A DNA stretch of 64,000 nucleotides from Caballeronia udeis (GTDB lineage Bacteria > Pseudomonadota > Gammaproteobacteria > Burkholderiales > Burkholderiaceae): contig NZ_FCOK02000054.1 of the NCBI RefSeq assembly GCF_001544555.2, forward strand, positions 1 to 64,000, read 5' to 3'. The notes beneath the pieces are model-generated. The model worked only from the letters and a program-made list of their open reading frames with translations, made no database searches and was not told where the DNA came from. Made by a program: the position numbers and the translations under genes. This document shows, piece by piece, positions 7,303 to 15,869 of this stretch (position 1 is the stretch's first letter; every line of letters starts with the position of its first letter).

Positions 7303-8613
7303 ATGTCGAGTAGCACGAGCAGCAGTACCCTGACCGATCGCACTACAGAGGCGATTCAAGACGTGCTGGCAGGCCGGCGGCAAGGGCTGCGTTCGGTGTT
7401 GCTGTTCGCGGGGCCCGCGGTGATTGCGTCGATCGCTTATATGGATCCCGGCAACTTCGCCACGAATATCCAGGCAGGGTCGAAGTTCGGCTATTCGCTG
7501 CTTTGGGTTGTGCTGATGGCCAATTTGATTGCGATGCTGTTCCAGGCATTGTCGGCCAAACTCGGGATAGTGACGGGCCGCAACCTGGCCGAGATGTGCC
7601 GTGAGCAGTTTTCCCGCCCGGTGGTTCTTGCAATGTGGGGCGTAAGTGAAGTGGCTGCCATGGCCACTGACCTGGCCGAATTTCTCGGTGGTGCGATTGC
7701 ACTGTCACTACTTTTCAAGCTGCCTCTGATCGCCGGCATGTTGATCACGGCGATCGTTACGTACGGCATCCTGCTGTTTGAAAAGAACGGTTTCCGGCCA
7801 ATGGAGATCATCATTGGGGCGTTCGTGGGCGTGATCGGGCTGTGCTACCTCGCCGAGATGTTTATCGCGCCTGTCGCTTGGGGACTGGTAGGTTTTCATT
7901 CCGTCGTCCCGACCCTGCCTAACGCCGAAGCACTGACGATCTCGATCGGCATTGTCGGAGCGACCGTTATGCCACACGCAATTTACCTCCACTCGGGGCT
8001 GACGCAGGGGAGAGTCCCGGGGAGCAATCCGCGCGAAAGGCGGATTCTGCTGCGGTTCTCGAACTGGGAGGTCGTCATTGCCCTTTCGATCGCCGGCCTC
8101 ATCAATATGGCGATGGTCATCATGGCGAGTTCCGCTTTTCATGCCGGCCACAGCGATGTAGCGGAAATCGAAACCGCTTACCACACACTCACCCCGCTGC
8201 TGGGCGCCGGCGCTGCTGCCGTGTTCCTGATTTCCCTCATCAGTTCCGGCGTTTCCAGTTCGGTGGTTGGCACGATGGCCGGCCAGATGATCATGCAGGG
8301 CTTCGTCGGCTTCCGCATCCCCGTCTGGCTGCGGCGCCTGGTCACCATCGTGCCTGCCTTCATTGTTGTCGCGCTTGGGGTGAATGCCACGCAGGCACTG
8401 GTGCTCAGCCAGGTCGTACTGTCATTCGCCTTGCCGATCCCCATGGTGGCCCTGGTCCTCTTCACTCGCCGCAAGGACATCATGGGCGAGTTTGCCAACA
8501 GCCGTCTGACCCACATGGTGGCGGTCGTGGCCACCATAATTATTCTCGCTTTGAATACGGTTTTGCTGCTGCAGACTTGCGGCGTCAAGGTGCCAGGGCT
8601 GCCTTCGAATTAG
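7303..8613 (+). CDS. mntH: Manganese/divalent metal importer MntH (Nramp family)
   Basis: This 436-residue polytopic inner-membrane protein belongs to the Nramp family, which takes up Mn(II) and Fe(II) with protons. The metal-site motif DPGN (YMDPGNFATN) in helix 1 and MPHAIYLHS (the M-P-H motif of helix 6) are intact, and about eleven hydrophobic segments are present. ATG 7303 is preceded by AAAGGA; the ATG at 7267 would add a basic extension without a good ribosome site. It is divergent from mntR, with an MntR-box-like site and a long structured leader. Confidence 0.95.
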   Translation: MSSSTSSSTLTDRTTEAIQDVLAGRRQGLRSVLLFAGPAVIASIAYMDPGNFATNIQAGSKFGYSLLWVVLMANLIAMLFQALSAKLGIVTGRNLAEMCREQFSRPVVLAMWGVSEVAAMATDLAEFLGGAIALSLLFKLPLIAGMLITAIVTYGILLFEKNGFRPMEIIIGAFVGVIGLCYLAEMFIAPVAWGLVGFHSVVPTLPNAEALTISIGIVGATVMPHAIYLHSGLTQGRVPGSNPRERRILLRFSNWEVVIALSIAGLINMAMVIMASSAFHAGHSDVAEIETAYHTLTPLLGAGAAAVFLISLISSGVSSSVVGTMAGQMIMQGFVGFRIPVWLRRLVTIVPAFIVVALGVNATQALVLSQVVLSFALPIPMVALVLFTRRKDIMGEFANSRLTHMVAVVATIIILALNTVLLLQTCGVKVPGLPSN

Positions 8614-8746
8614 ATTCAAACTTCCCTTTCTCGCAGGGATTCCCGGTGACCGCCGGCACCCTGGCTCACCCACTGCTTGCCGCCTGAGCACACTGAACTT
8701 CGCAATTGCCTTACTTGACGATGACTCCCCGCGGCATTGGCTACAC

Positions 8747-8926
8747 ATGATATTGGCAACTGTTGTTGGCTTATTGCTCGCCGTCATTGGCCTTGCTTTT
8801 CTCGCCCGGGAAGCAGACTGTTCAACCGGGACATCTGCACTAAAGACCAGGACCACGGTCACGGCCTCGGTCATGTTGCTCGTCATTGGCATCATCATTT
8901 TGTTTCGACACCCCCTGTTTGCTTGA
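8747..8926 (+). CDS. Small two-helix membrane protein, 59 residues
   Basis: An ATG at 8747 opens 59 codons ending at TGA 8924-8926. The product has two clear hydrophobic helices: ILATVVGLLLAVIGLAFLA (residues 2-20) and ASVMLLVIGIIILF (about 40-53). They are joined by a short hydrophilic loop (READCSTGTSALKTRTT). The hydrophobicity pattern is hard to explain by chance. There is no strong ribosome site, and the same frame stays open upstream, so the start is uncertain. No family was recognised. It lies 133 bases after mntH on the same strand and might share its transcript. Confidence 0.5.
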   Translation: MILATVVGLLLAVIGLAFLAREADCSTGTSALKTRTTVTASVMLLVIGIIILFRHPLFA

Positions 8927-9102
8927 TCTTTTGCGGGTTTCTGGCGGATCGCCAAGCCGTAGTGTCACGCGCTGCCGCCCCTTGGCTTCGATAGCCTGGA
9001 CAGGATAAGCTTCGCTACCCGTATCAGCGCGCACGGGGCGGGCTTGGGGCTCAACCTGAAAACCACCGCGCCGGGCGGATCACAACTGGATCGAAACCAG
9101 CA

Positions 9103-10209
9103 ATGCACACCCATGGACCAGGCCTGCCACCCGCGGATATGTCGCTGAGCCGCCTGTTGTTGCCGCCGGAGACACCCACGCTTGCGCCGGGCATTGTGCA
9201 CAGCAGCTTCAGCGTGCAAGGTGATGCCCGTCACAGCTTCCTGGCCTGGCAGGAACGCATGAGTCCCGTCTACGACCTACAGCCTTCATCGAAGCACGGT
9301 GAGGAAACGTTCGACGCGGGACTGTCTCGCTACTCGATCGACAATCTGAGTTTCTTCGATATCCGCACCAGCCCCAACCTGGCCGTGCGATCCCTGGGGC
9401 GCGTGTCGACGGAAAGCATTTGCGATGTCAGCTTCAGCGTGTTCCTGGAAGGTCCGCCCGGGCATTTCCTGGGCAACAAGCAACGGTCCGACGTACCGCA
9501 CGTTCCGTCTGTGCCAACCATCCTCGCGCTGGACATGGATCAGCCATGCACCATCCGGAGTTCTCATGGCCGGGTACTGCTGCTTTTCGTACCGCGTGCG
9601 ATGATCGAAAAGGCGTTTCCGGACGCTGCCTCGCTGCATGGACGCCTGGTTCAGGCCACCACGCCCTTGGCGCGCACGCTGATAGCGCACCTGGTGGCAC
9701 TCAATCGGCAAATCGCCGGCCTGAGCAAAGACGCGGCGCATCACTCCATGCTCACCGCGGTTGAGCTGCTGGCCGCGGTGTTCAGCCGGCAAGTAGGTCT
9801 TTCCGGCAACGCCCGCGCGGCGTTGCGCGCCGCAGTCTATGAACACGTGCGGCGCTACGTGGAGGCCAATCTGCATGACCCGGGGTTGTCGCCCGAAAGC
9901 GTGCTGGCATCGCTGCGGTTATCGCGCGCCAGCGTGTACCGTCTATTCGAGTACGAAGGCGGCCTGGCCGCTTATATCCGTAGCCGCAGATTGCGAAGGG
10001 CGGCCGATGAACTGGTTCGCTTTCCGCATGTGGAGGTGCAGGACATCGCCTCGGGGCTGGGTTTCAATGATGCGTCGAGCTTTACCCGCGCATTCCGCCG
10101 TGCGTTCGACATCGCGCCGCGAGAGCTGCACCAGTATGCGCCGTTGCTCCGGGGCGCACATGCAAGACGAGAGCGGCATGCTTCCTGGCCCGTGGGGAGC
10201 TTCAGATAG
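9103..10209 (+). CDS. AraC-family regulator (AraC_binding_2-like sensor)
   Basis: This 368-residue regulator has a large N-terminal sensor region (about residues 30-220) resembling the AraC_binding_2 domain of catabolic regulators. The C-terminal DNA-binding domain (about 255-350) includes LSPESVLASLRLSRASVYRLFE and VQDIASGLGFNDASSFTRAFRRAFD. Two starts are possible: ATG 9103 (used) and ATG 9139; neither has a strong ribosome site. It stands alone, between the small membrane protein and the convergent DUF883 gene, so its target is unknown. Confidence 0.85.
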   Translation: MHTHGPGLPPADMSLSRLLLPPETPTLAPGIVHSSFSVQGDARHSFLAWQERMSPVYDLQPSSKHGEETFDAGLSRYSIDNLSFFDIRTSPNLAVRSLGRVSTESICDVSFSVFLEGPPGHFLGNKQRSDVPHVPSVPTILALDMDQPCTIRSSHGRVLLLFVPRAMIEKAFPDAASLHGRLVQATTPLARTLIAHLVALNRQIAGLSKDAAHHSMLTAVELLAAVFSRQVGLSGNARAALRAAVYEHVRRYVEANLHDPGLSPESVLASLRLSRASVYRLFEYEGGLAAYIRSRRLRRAADELVRFPHVEVQDIASGLGFNDASSFTRAFRRAFDIAPRELHQYAPLLRGAHARRERHASWPVGSFR

Positions 10210-10302
10210 ACGGGCGGTGCTGGACGCAGGTTGGCGCTCGGCAACCCCGCCCCCCGCTGAACCGATGGCCGAGCGCGCCTGTCACTGTTCCATCACCGGC
10301 CG

Positions 10303-10554
10303 CTATTTCCGGCCGGCCAGCCACCCAATGAGTAACCCGACACCCAGGGCCACTCCAGCCGTCTCCCATGGACGTTCGTGCACGTAGCTGTCCGCCAGCT
10401 TCGCCGATTCCCGCCCGCGCGTGATGACCACGACCTGGGCATCGGCCACCTTTTTCCGGGCGTGCTTAAGACGTGCACGTACCTTGCGAGAGTCAAGTGT
10501 CCCCGTTTCCAGAGTTTTATCCACATCGTTCACCGCATTGTAGGAATCTGACAC
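10303..10554 (-). CDS. DUF883 (ElaB/YqjD-like) ribosome/membrane-associated protein
   Basis: This 83-residue protein has a charged N-terminal half predicted to be helical (RKVRARLKHARKKVADAQ) and a C-terminal hydrophobic anchor (ETAGVALGVGLLIGWLAGRK), the hallmark of ElaB/YqjD/DUF883 proteins. In E. coli such proteins bind ribosomes at the inner membrane in stationary phase. I chose the GTG at 10554 because GGAGGT lies 6 bases upstream; the ATG at 10593 would place that ribosome site inside the gene. It lies downstream of the transglutaminase locus on the same strand. Confidence 0.85.
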   Translation of the reverse strand: MSDSYNAVNDVDKTLETGTLDSRKVRARLKHARKKVADAQVVVITRGRESAKLADSYVHERPWETAGVALGVGLLIGWLAGRK

Positions 10555-10650
10555 GCTAGTACCTCCATACTCATGGTTAGGAAAACACAACATCTAAAGC
10601 AATCGTTCCAAGGGAGCGTCATGGCTCCGAGCCCTCAACCGCCGTCAGCG

Positions 10651-11454
10651 TCAAACCGGCGAACGCACGATTTCGATCTCAACTGACAACGTCTCCGCAC
10701 CCTTCCCCGTGCGCACACCCGAAATGGGCATTGCATCGCGATAATCCAGGCCGGTCGCGATCCGCACGTAACGCTCATCCGGACAGGTGTCATTCGCTGC
10801 GTCGAACCCGACCCAACCAAGTCCGTCGAGGTACGCTTCGGCCCACGCATGGCTCGCTGTTTGCGCCGGCGTGTCGTCCATCAGCAGATAGCCCGAAACG
10901 TAGCGCGCGGGAATTCGCAGAAGACGCGCAGCGGCAATAAAGACATGCGCGTGGTCCTGGCAAACCCCCTGCCCGTTGCGTAACGCCGTCTCCGCGTCCG
11001 TGCCGACTTCGGTTGTACCGGGCCGGTAAGCGATGCGGCTGTGCAATCCGCTCATCAACTCATGCAGCAAGTCGAGCTGCGTGCCTCCGGAACGAAGGGA
11101 AGCCGTGAGCGCCTCGATACATTCTCCGGCACGCGTCAGCGTAGTCACCCGCTCGAAGATCCAGGGCGGTGCGACGCCATCCGCCGTGCCGAATATTCCG
11201 GCTGTGTCTTCGGTTTCCACCGTCCCTGCCGCCACAATCACGATCTTCCGTGTATTGCGCTCGTGACGGACGAGATCGACGCGATTACCGAACCCGTCAA
11301 CATATGACACTGTCGGCTCAATACCATCGACGCTCACCTGCCAGTCGACGACGTTTTGCCCCGGACCCGACTGGGGACGAAGCCGCAGCTGCAGCGCGTA
11401 AGGCACGGGCTGATCGTAGTGATACCGGGAAATATGACGGATCGCGAGACGCAT
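10651..11454 (-). CDS. Transglutaminase-like (bacterial N-domain) protein, cluster 1
   Basis: This protein of about 267 residues has a beta-rich bacterial transglutaminase N-domain (RHISRYHYDQPVPYALQLRLRP) followed by a transglutaminase/papain-like core. The catalytic triad is visible as Cys165 (GQGVCQDHAH), His202 (ASHAW) and Asp218 (GFDAAND). Such proteins may act as peptidases or amidases rather than cross-linkers. An in-frame TTG at 11466 overlaps the alpha-E stop codon, so the start could be 12 bases earlier. It is the last gene of an ATP-grasp, alpha-E, transglutaminase operon, an arrangement that recurs at 42.7-49.6 kb. Confidence 0.88.
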   Translation of the reverse strand: MRLAIRHISRYHYDQPVPYALQLRLRPQSGPGQNVVDWQVSVDGIEPTVSYVDGFGNRVDLVRHERNTRKIVIVAAGTVETEDTAGIFGTADGVAPPWIFERVTTLTRAGECIEALTASLRSGGTQLDLLHELMSGLHSRIAYRPGTTEVGTDAETALRNGQGVCQDHAHVFIAAARLLRIPARYVSGYLLMDDTPAQTASHAWAEAYLDGLGWVGFDAANDTCPDERYVRIATGLDYRDAMPISGVRTGKGAETLSVEIEIVRSPV

Positions 11455-11462
11455 GGCCGGGC

Positions 11463-12404
11463 TCAATCGAAGTTGTAGGTTTCGGCAATATCGAAGCCGA
11501 GACGGTTGTTCTGGCCGATGAACCGGGTCAGGAATTCGTGCAGGCCATCCGCAAAGATCTTTTGGGTCGTGTTGCCCTTGAGCGTGGCCAGTGTGTCGTC
11601 AGCTGTCTCGTGGCAAGCGTGGCGGATACCGTAGTCTTCAGCGAGATAGCCCAGGTTCTCGACAATGTTGAGATAGCAGAAATGCAGCGAACGCGGCATG
11701 CGCCCGTTGAGCATCAGATAGTCGGCTATATGCACGGGCTTGTACTGGACATCGTAGACCCAGCGGTACGACCTGTGCGCGGCGACGGAACGAAGGATCG
11801 ACTCCCACTGATAGTTGTCGAGGGTCGTGCCTACATATGACACCGACGGCAACAGCAGGTGATACTTGACGTCAAGGATGCGAGCCGTGTTGTCGGCGCG
11901 TTCAATGAACGTCCCAATGCGCGCGAAGTCGAAGATTTCGTTCCTGAGCATCGTGCCGTGGAAGGTGCCGCAAATGAGCGCGGTCTCGCGCTTGATCTGG
12001 TCAAGCACAACCGGTAGATCACTGGCCGGCACAGCGCTCCCCAGTGCCCTCCTGATCACCATCCACGCTTCGTTGACACTCTCCCAGGCCTCGCGAGTCA
12101 GCGCCGTGCGAACCATGCGGGCGTTCGAGCGCGCCGCCTCGATGCATGACAGGACGCTCGACGGATTGTCGCTGTCGCGCAGCAGGTAGTCGGAGACCGT
12201 GCCGGCGGAATAGACGTCGTGCTTCTTGCTGAAGCCGTCCTCGGTACCCGCGCTCACCACGACGGATGACCATTCCGCGGGAGCATCGGAGGTTCGGGTC
12301 AGCGCCATGCGTAGGCCCGCGTCGACAATCCGCGCCATGTTTTCAGCGCGCTCGATATAGCGGTGCATCCAGTAGAGACCGCTTGCAGTACGTCCAAGAA
12401 GCAT
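11463..12404 (-). CDS. Alpha-E domain protein
   Basis: This 313-residue, mostly alpha-helical protein begins MLLGRTASGLYWMHRYIERA, the signature of the alpha-E domain (DUF403). These proteins are encoded almost always beside circularly permuted ATP-grasp and transglutaminase genes and have no confirmed activity. A conserved ADNTARILDVKYHLL segment is also present. It is second in the operon, about 110 bases after the ATP-grasp gene, and its stop overlaps or abuts the transglutaminase start. By comparison with the fusion at 43.6-46.2 kb it probably works in one complex with the ATP-grasp enzyme. Confidence 0.9.
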   Translation of the reverse strand: MLLGRTASGLYWMHRYIERAENMARIVDAGLRMALTRTSDAPAEWSSVVVSAGTEDGFSKKHDVYSAGTVSDYLLRDSDNPSSVLSCIEAARSNARMVRTALTREAWESVNEAWMVIRRALGSAVPASDLPVVLDQIKRETALICGTFHGTMLRNEIFDFARIGTFIERADNTARILDVKYHLLLPSVSYVGTTLDNYQWESILRSVAAHRSYRWVYDVQYKPVHIADYLMLNGRMPRSLHFCYLNIVENLGYLAEDYGIRHACHETADDTLATLKGNTTQKIFADGLHEFLTRFIGQNNRLGFDIAETYNFD

Positions 12405-12514
12405 GTCCTGTCCAACTCCAATATTTGTTTAGTGCCGTGGACCCTCTGCGAGGCCCGCTCGCGTCCCGGCACGAATGACATGCAACGCCGCGCAAGCCGG
12501 CTCATTCAACCGGC

Positions 12515-13930
12515 TTATTCAGCCAGCACCCAGGTATCCTTGGTGCCGCCGCCCTGGCTCGAATTGACCACGAGCGAGCCTTCCTTCAATGCCACCCGTG
12601 TCAATCCACCGGGAGTAATGCGGATACGGTCGGACACCAGCACAAACGGACGAAGATCGACGTGGCGCGGCGCGAGGCCTTGTTCGGTCAGGATCGGCGT
12701 GGTGGAGAGCGCAAGCGTAGGTTGCGCGATGTAGTTGCCCGGCCGGGTCTTGAGCTTGACGGCGAACTCTTCCCGCTCCAGCTTCGATGCAGCCGGCCCG
12801 ACCAGCATGCCGTAACCGCCCGAACCGTGGACTTCCTTCACGACGAGCTTTTCAAGATGGTCCAGCACGTATCGAAGACTGTCCGGATCGGCACAGCGCC
12901 AGGTCGGCACGTTCACCAGGATCGACTTGCGGCCCGTATAGAACTCGACAATCTCGGGCATGTAGGAATAGATCGCCTTGTCGTCCGCGATCCCGGTGCC
13001 GGGCGCGTTGGCAATGGTGATATTCCCGGCGCGGTAGACATCCATGATGCCCGGCACGCCCAGTACCGAATCGGGCCGGAAGGTCAGTGGATCGAGGAAG
13101 GCGTCATCCAGCCGGCGATACAGCACGTCGATCGGGCGAAAGCCTTCCGTCATGCGCATGACTACCCTGCCGTCCACCACCTGAAGGTCGCTGCCCTCGA
13201 CCAGATGAACGCCCATCTGGTCGGCGAGGAACGAGTGTTCGTAGTAGGCGGAATTGTGGATGCCGGGCGTGAGCACGGCGATGGCCGGATTGGCTTCGTT
13301 ACCGCCAGGCGGACACACGGCCGCCAGCGACTGCCGCAGCAGTTGCGGATAGGTTTCGACCGGACGCACCTTGACCCTTTGAAAAAGCTCGGGGAAAAGC
13401 TGCATCATCGTCTCGCGGTTCTCCAGCATGTAGGAGACGCCCGATGGCGTGCGGGCATTGTCTTCCAGCACATAGAACTGGTTTTCAGCCGTGCGCACGA
13501 TATCCACGCCAATGACGTGCGTGTAGACATTCCCCGGCGGTCGAAACCCGATCATCTCCGGCAGGAAGGCTTCGTTATGGGCAATCAGTTCCTTGGGAAT
13601 GATCCCGGCCCGCACGATCTCCTGCCGATGATAGATGTCGTGAAGAAACGCATTGATCGCAATGACACGCTGCTCAATCCCTTGCGACAGGCGATTCCAT
13701 TCGGTATCCGAAATGATACGAGGAATGATGTCGAACGGTATCAAGCGTTCAACTGCCTCTGCTTCTCCGTACACGGCGAACGTAATGCCCGTTTTGCGGA
13801 AAACGCTTTCTGCGTCGCGCGCCTTCTGCGCGAGATTCATGGGGTTCTGCGTATCCAGCCATTGCTTGAGCAGGTTATACGGCGGGCGGACTCCATCACC
13901 GGTTGTCAGCATCTCGTCGAATGGCTTCAC
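12515..13930 (-). CDS. Circularly permuted ATP-grasp (type 2) protein
   Basis: This 471-residue protein of the circularly permuted ATP-grasp family is a predicted ATP-dependent carboxylate-amine ligase. Family segments include LEDNARTPSGVSYMLENR, LTPGIHNSAYYEHSFLADQMG, LYRRLDDAFLDPL, KEVHGSGGYGMLVG and the C-terminal SSQGGGTKDTWVL. I chose the GTG at 13930 because GGAG lies 7 bases upstream; the frame stays open to 14200, but the extra Arg/Pro-rich residues look non-coding. It leads the operon with alpha-E and transglutaminase genes. It is paralogous to the N-terminal half of the 857-residue protein at 43590-46163. The substrate is unknown. Confidence 0.9.
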   Translation of the reverse strand: MKPFDEMLTTGDGVRPPYNLLKQWLDTQNPMNLAQKARDAESVFRKTGITFAVYGEAEAVERLIPFDIIPRIISDTEWNRLSQGIEQRVIAINAFLHDIYHRQEIVRAGIIPKELIAHNEAFLPEMIGFRPPGNVYTHVIGVDIVRTAENQFYVLEDNARTPSGVSYMLENRETMMQLFPELFQRVKVRPVETYPQLLRQSLAAVCPPGGNEANPAIAVLTPGIHNSAYYEHSFLADQMGVHLVEGSDLQVVDGRVVMRMTEGFRPIDVLYRRLDDAFLDPLTFRPDSVLGVPGIMDVYRAGNITIANAPGTGIADDKAIYSYMPEIVEFYTGRKSILVNVPTWRCADPDSLRYVLDHLEKLVVKEVHGSGGYGMLVGPAASKLEREEFAVKLKTRPGNYIAQPTLALSTTPILTEQGLAPRHVDLRPFVLVSDRIRITPGGLTRVALKEGSLVVNSSQGGGTKDTWVLAE

Positions 13931-14055
13931 GTAACTTCTCCGCGGTTTTTGTTGGATTGGAGGGGGCTCGCGTGGCCTGAAGATCAGCCGGCGCGATCGG
14001 AAAGCACGCGGCCGCAGCGCATCTGGGCGCCGCGATCGCGGCCATGCCTCTGCCT

Positions 14056-15552
14056 CTAGCGCGGGTTGTCCTCGAGAATGCTCTGGGTCAGGGTGACCGA
14101 CGGGATCGTCGGTTTCATCATGGTCAGTGCGCGGCGGCGCACCCCGTACCACCCGGCTACCAGCAGCAGGACCACCACGGGAATCGACGCAACAGTCCAC
14201 GTTCCGTTCGGGTAGTCGAATGCCATCAACACCAGTACGCCCAGGAGAAACGCCAGTGTCAGCCAGGACGTCACCGGCGCGCCGGGCATCTTGAAGGTAG
14301 CGGGCGCGGCTTCACCGCGGGCCACCGCCTGGCGCAACTTCATCTGGCAGACGACGATGAACCCCCAGGTGCTGAGAATGCCAAGCGACGCCACATTGAG
14401 CACGATCTCAAACACGCTCGACGGAACGAGATAGTTGAGCACCACGCCCAGGATGTAGATCGCCACCGTCACCAGGATGCCGGCGTACGGAACCGATTGC
14501 GAACTCATGCGCGAGAGGAAGTGCGGCGCGGAGCCGCCCATTGACAGTGCGCGCAATACGCGTCCGGTCGAGTACAGTCCCGAGTTGAGGCTCGACAGCG
14601 CCGCCGAGAGCACCACGATGTTCATCACCGAGCCGACGCCAGGCACGCCAAGCGCGCCAAAGAACGTGACGAACGGGCTCTGCCCCGCCTTGTAGGCGCT
14701 CCAGGGCAGCAAGCAAACGAGAAGGACCACGGATCCCACGTAAAAGAGCGCGATACGCCAGATCACGCTGTTGATCGCACGCGGCAGCACCTTGCGGGCA
14801 TCCTTGCATTCGCCCGCGGCCGTGCCGACCAGTTCCACCCCCGCAAATGCGAACACCACACCCTGAACGAGGACCAACGCAGCCATCAGGCCGTGCGGGA
14901 ACAGGCCGCCGTTCTCCGTGATCAGATGAGAGCCCGTTGCGTGTCCGGCAACGGGTGTACCCGTGCCCAGGATGGCGACGCCGATCAGCAGGAACAGCGA
15001 GATTGCCGCCACCTTGATCAAGGCGAACCAGAACTCCATTTCGGCGAACCATTTCACGCCGATCAGGTTCATCGTGGCGACAATACATAAGGCAAGGAAT
15101 GCGAACAACCATTGGGGAACGGCGCTGAATGCCGCCCAATAATGCATGTACAGCGCGACCGCGGTGATGTCGACAATGCCGGTCATTGCCCAGTTGAGGA
15201 AGTACATCCAGCCGGCGACAAACGACGCCTTCTCCCCCAGGAACTCACGCGCGTACGAGACAAAGCTGCCGCTGCTCGGCCGGTGCATGACCAGTTCGCC
15301 CAGAGCGCGCAGGATCAGGAATGAGAAGACACCGCACACCAGATAGACCAGCGCCAGGGCCGGACCGGCTATTTGCAAACGCGCGCCCGCGCCCAAGAAT
15401 AGTCCGGTGCCAATGGCGCCGCCGATTGCAATCATCTGAACCTGACGATTACCTAAAGTCTTGTGGTATCCCGCTTCATGGGATTCCAGCCAGCTTTGCT
15501 TATCCAACTCACCAGGCGTTTGAACCGATGATTGATCGGGTGCTGTAGCCAT
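14056..15552 (-). CDS. ansP: L-asparagine permease AnsP (amino-acid/APC family)
   Basis: This 498-residue inner-membrane permease has about 12 hydrophobic helices. Long stretches are near-identical to what I know of enteric AnsP, including GNRQVQMIAIGGAIGTGLFL, HRPSSGSFVSYAREFLGEK, WMYFLNWAMTGIVDITAVAL and MGGSAPHFLSRMS. It probably imports L-asparagine with protons. ATG 15552 is preceded by AGGAG at 6 bases. It is divergent from a LysR regulator, with prominent palindromes between them. An isoaspartyl peptidase/asparaginase (iaaA) lies 20 kb away in the same window. Confidence 0.9.
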   Translation of the reverse strand: MATAPDQSSVQTPGELDKQSWLESHEAGYHKTLGNRQVQMIAIGGAIGTGLFLGAGARLQIAGPALALVYLVCGVFSFLILRALGELVMHRPSSGSFVSYAREFLGEKASFVAGWMYFLNWAMTGIVDITAVALYMHYWAAFSAVPQWLFAFLALCIVATMNLIGVKWFAEMEFWFALIKVAAISLFLLIGVAILGTGTPVAGHATGSHLITENGGLFPHGLMAALVLVQGVVFAFAGVELVGTAAGECKDARKVLPRAINSVIWRIALFYVGSVVLLVCLLPWSAYKAGQSPFVTFFGALGVPGVGSVMNIVVLSAALSSLNSGLYSTGRVLRALSMGGSAPHFLSRMSSQSVPYAGILVTVAIYILGVVLNYLVPSSVFEIVLNVASLGILSTWGFIVVCQMKLRQAVARGEAAPATFKMPGAPVTSWLTLAFLLGVLVLMAFDYPNGTWTVASIPVVVLLLVAGWYGVRRRALTMMKPTIPSVTLTQSILEDNPR

Positions 15553-15762
15553 AATCATCTCCTGCTCAAGAACGGTTTTCAAAATTTGACAGACTGGCGC
15601 TGAGCTTTGGCGGTATGGTCGTGCCTGTCCAAAGCCTCCCGGCTCAGTCTTGCAAACGCTATCAAGTGACGTAGACCCTGATCGACATGCCGGGCGACAT
15701 GGGGACTTAGCCAGGGAAGCCCCAAATTAGGGTGCCAAATTGGCGGGTGCAATGCCTATGCA

Positions 15763-15808
15763 ATTTTCGACTAACGCCATTCGAAAATAGATATTGGCAG
15801 TTAGTCGA
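15763..15808. promoter_or_regulatory. Interlocked palindromes between ansP and lysR
   Basis: ATTTTCGA (15763-15770) is repeated inverted as TCGAAAAT (15781-15788). TCGACTAAC (15767-15775) is repeated inverted as GTTAGTCGA (15800-15808). Both pairs are perfect and share bases, which fits a LysR-type regulator contacting two alternative sites in a 317-base divergent promoter region. Confidence 0.6.
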
Positions 15809-15869
15809 CCTGTGGCACGCTAGAGAAACTCATTGACCCATGGCAGCGGTCGACGTCCTTAAAAGAGCG

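Noticed and set aside
12662..14059. 465-codon open frame on the + strand opposite the ATP-grasp gene
   Set aside because: It mirrors the codon pattern of the true gene on the other strand in GC-rich DNA; the product is His/Arg-rich and has no recognisable domain.
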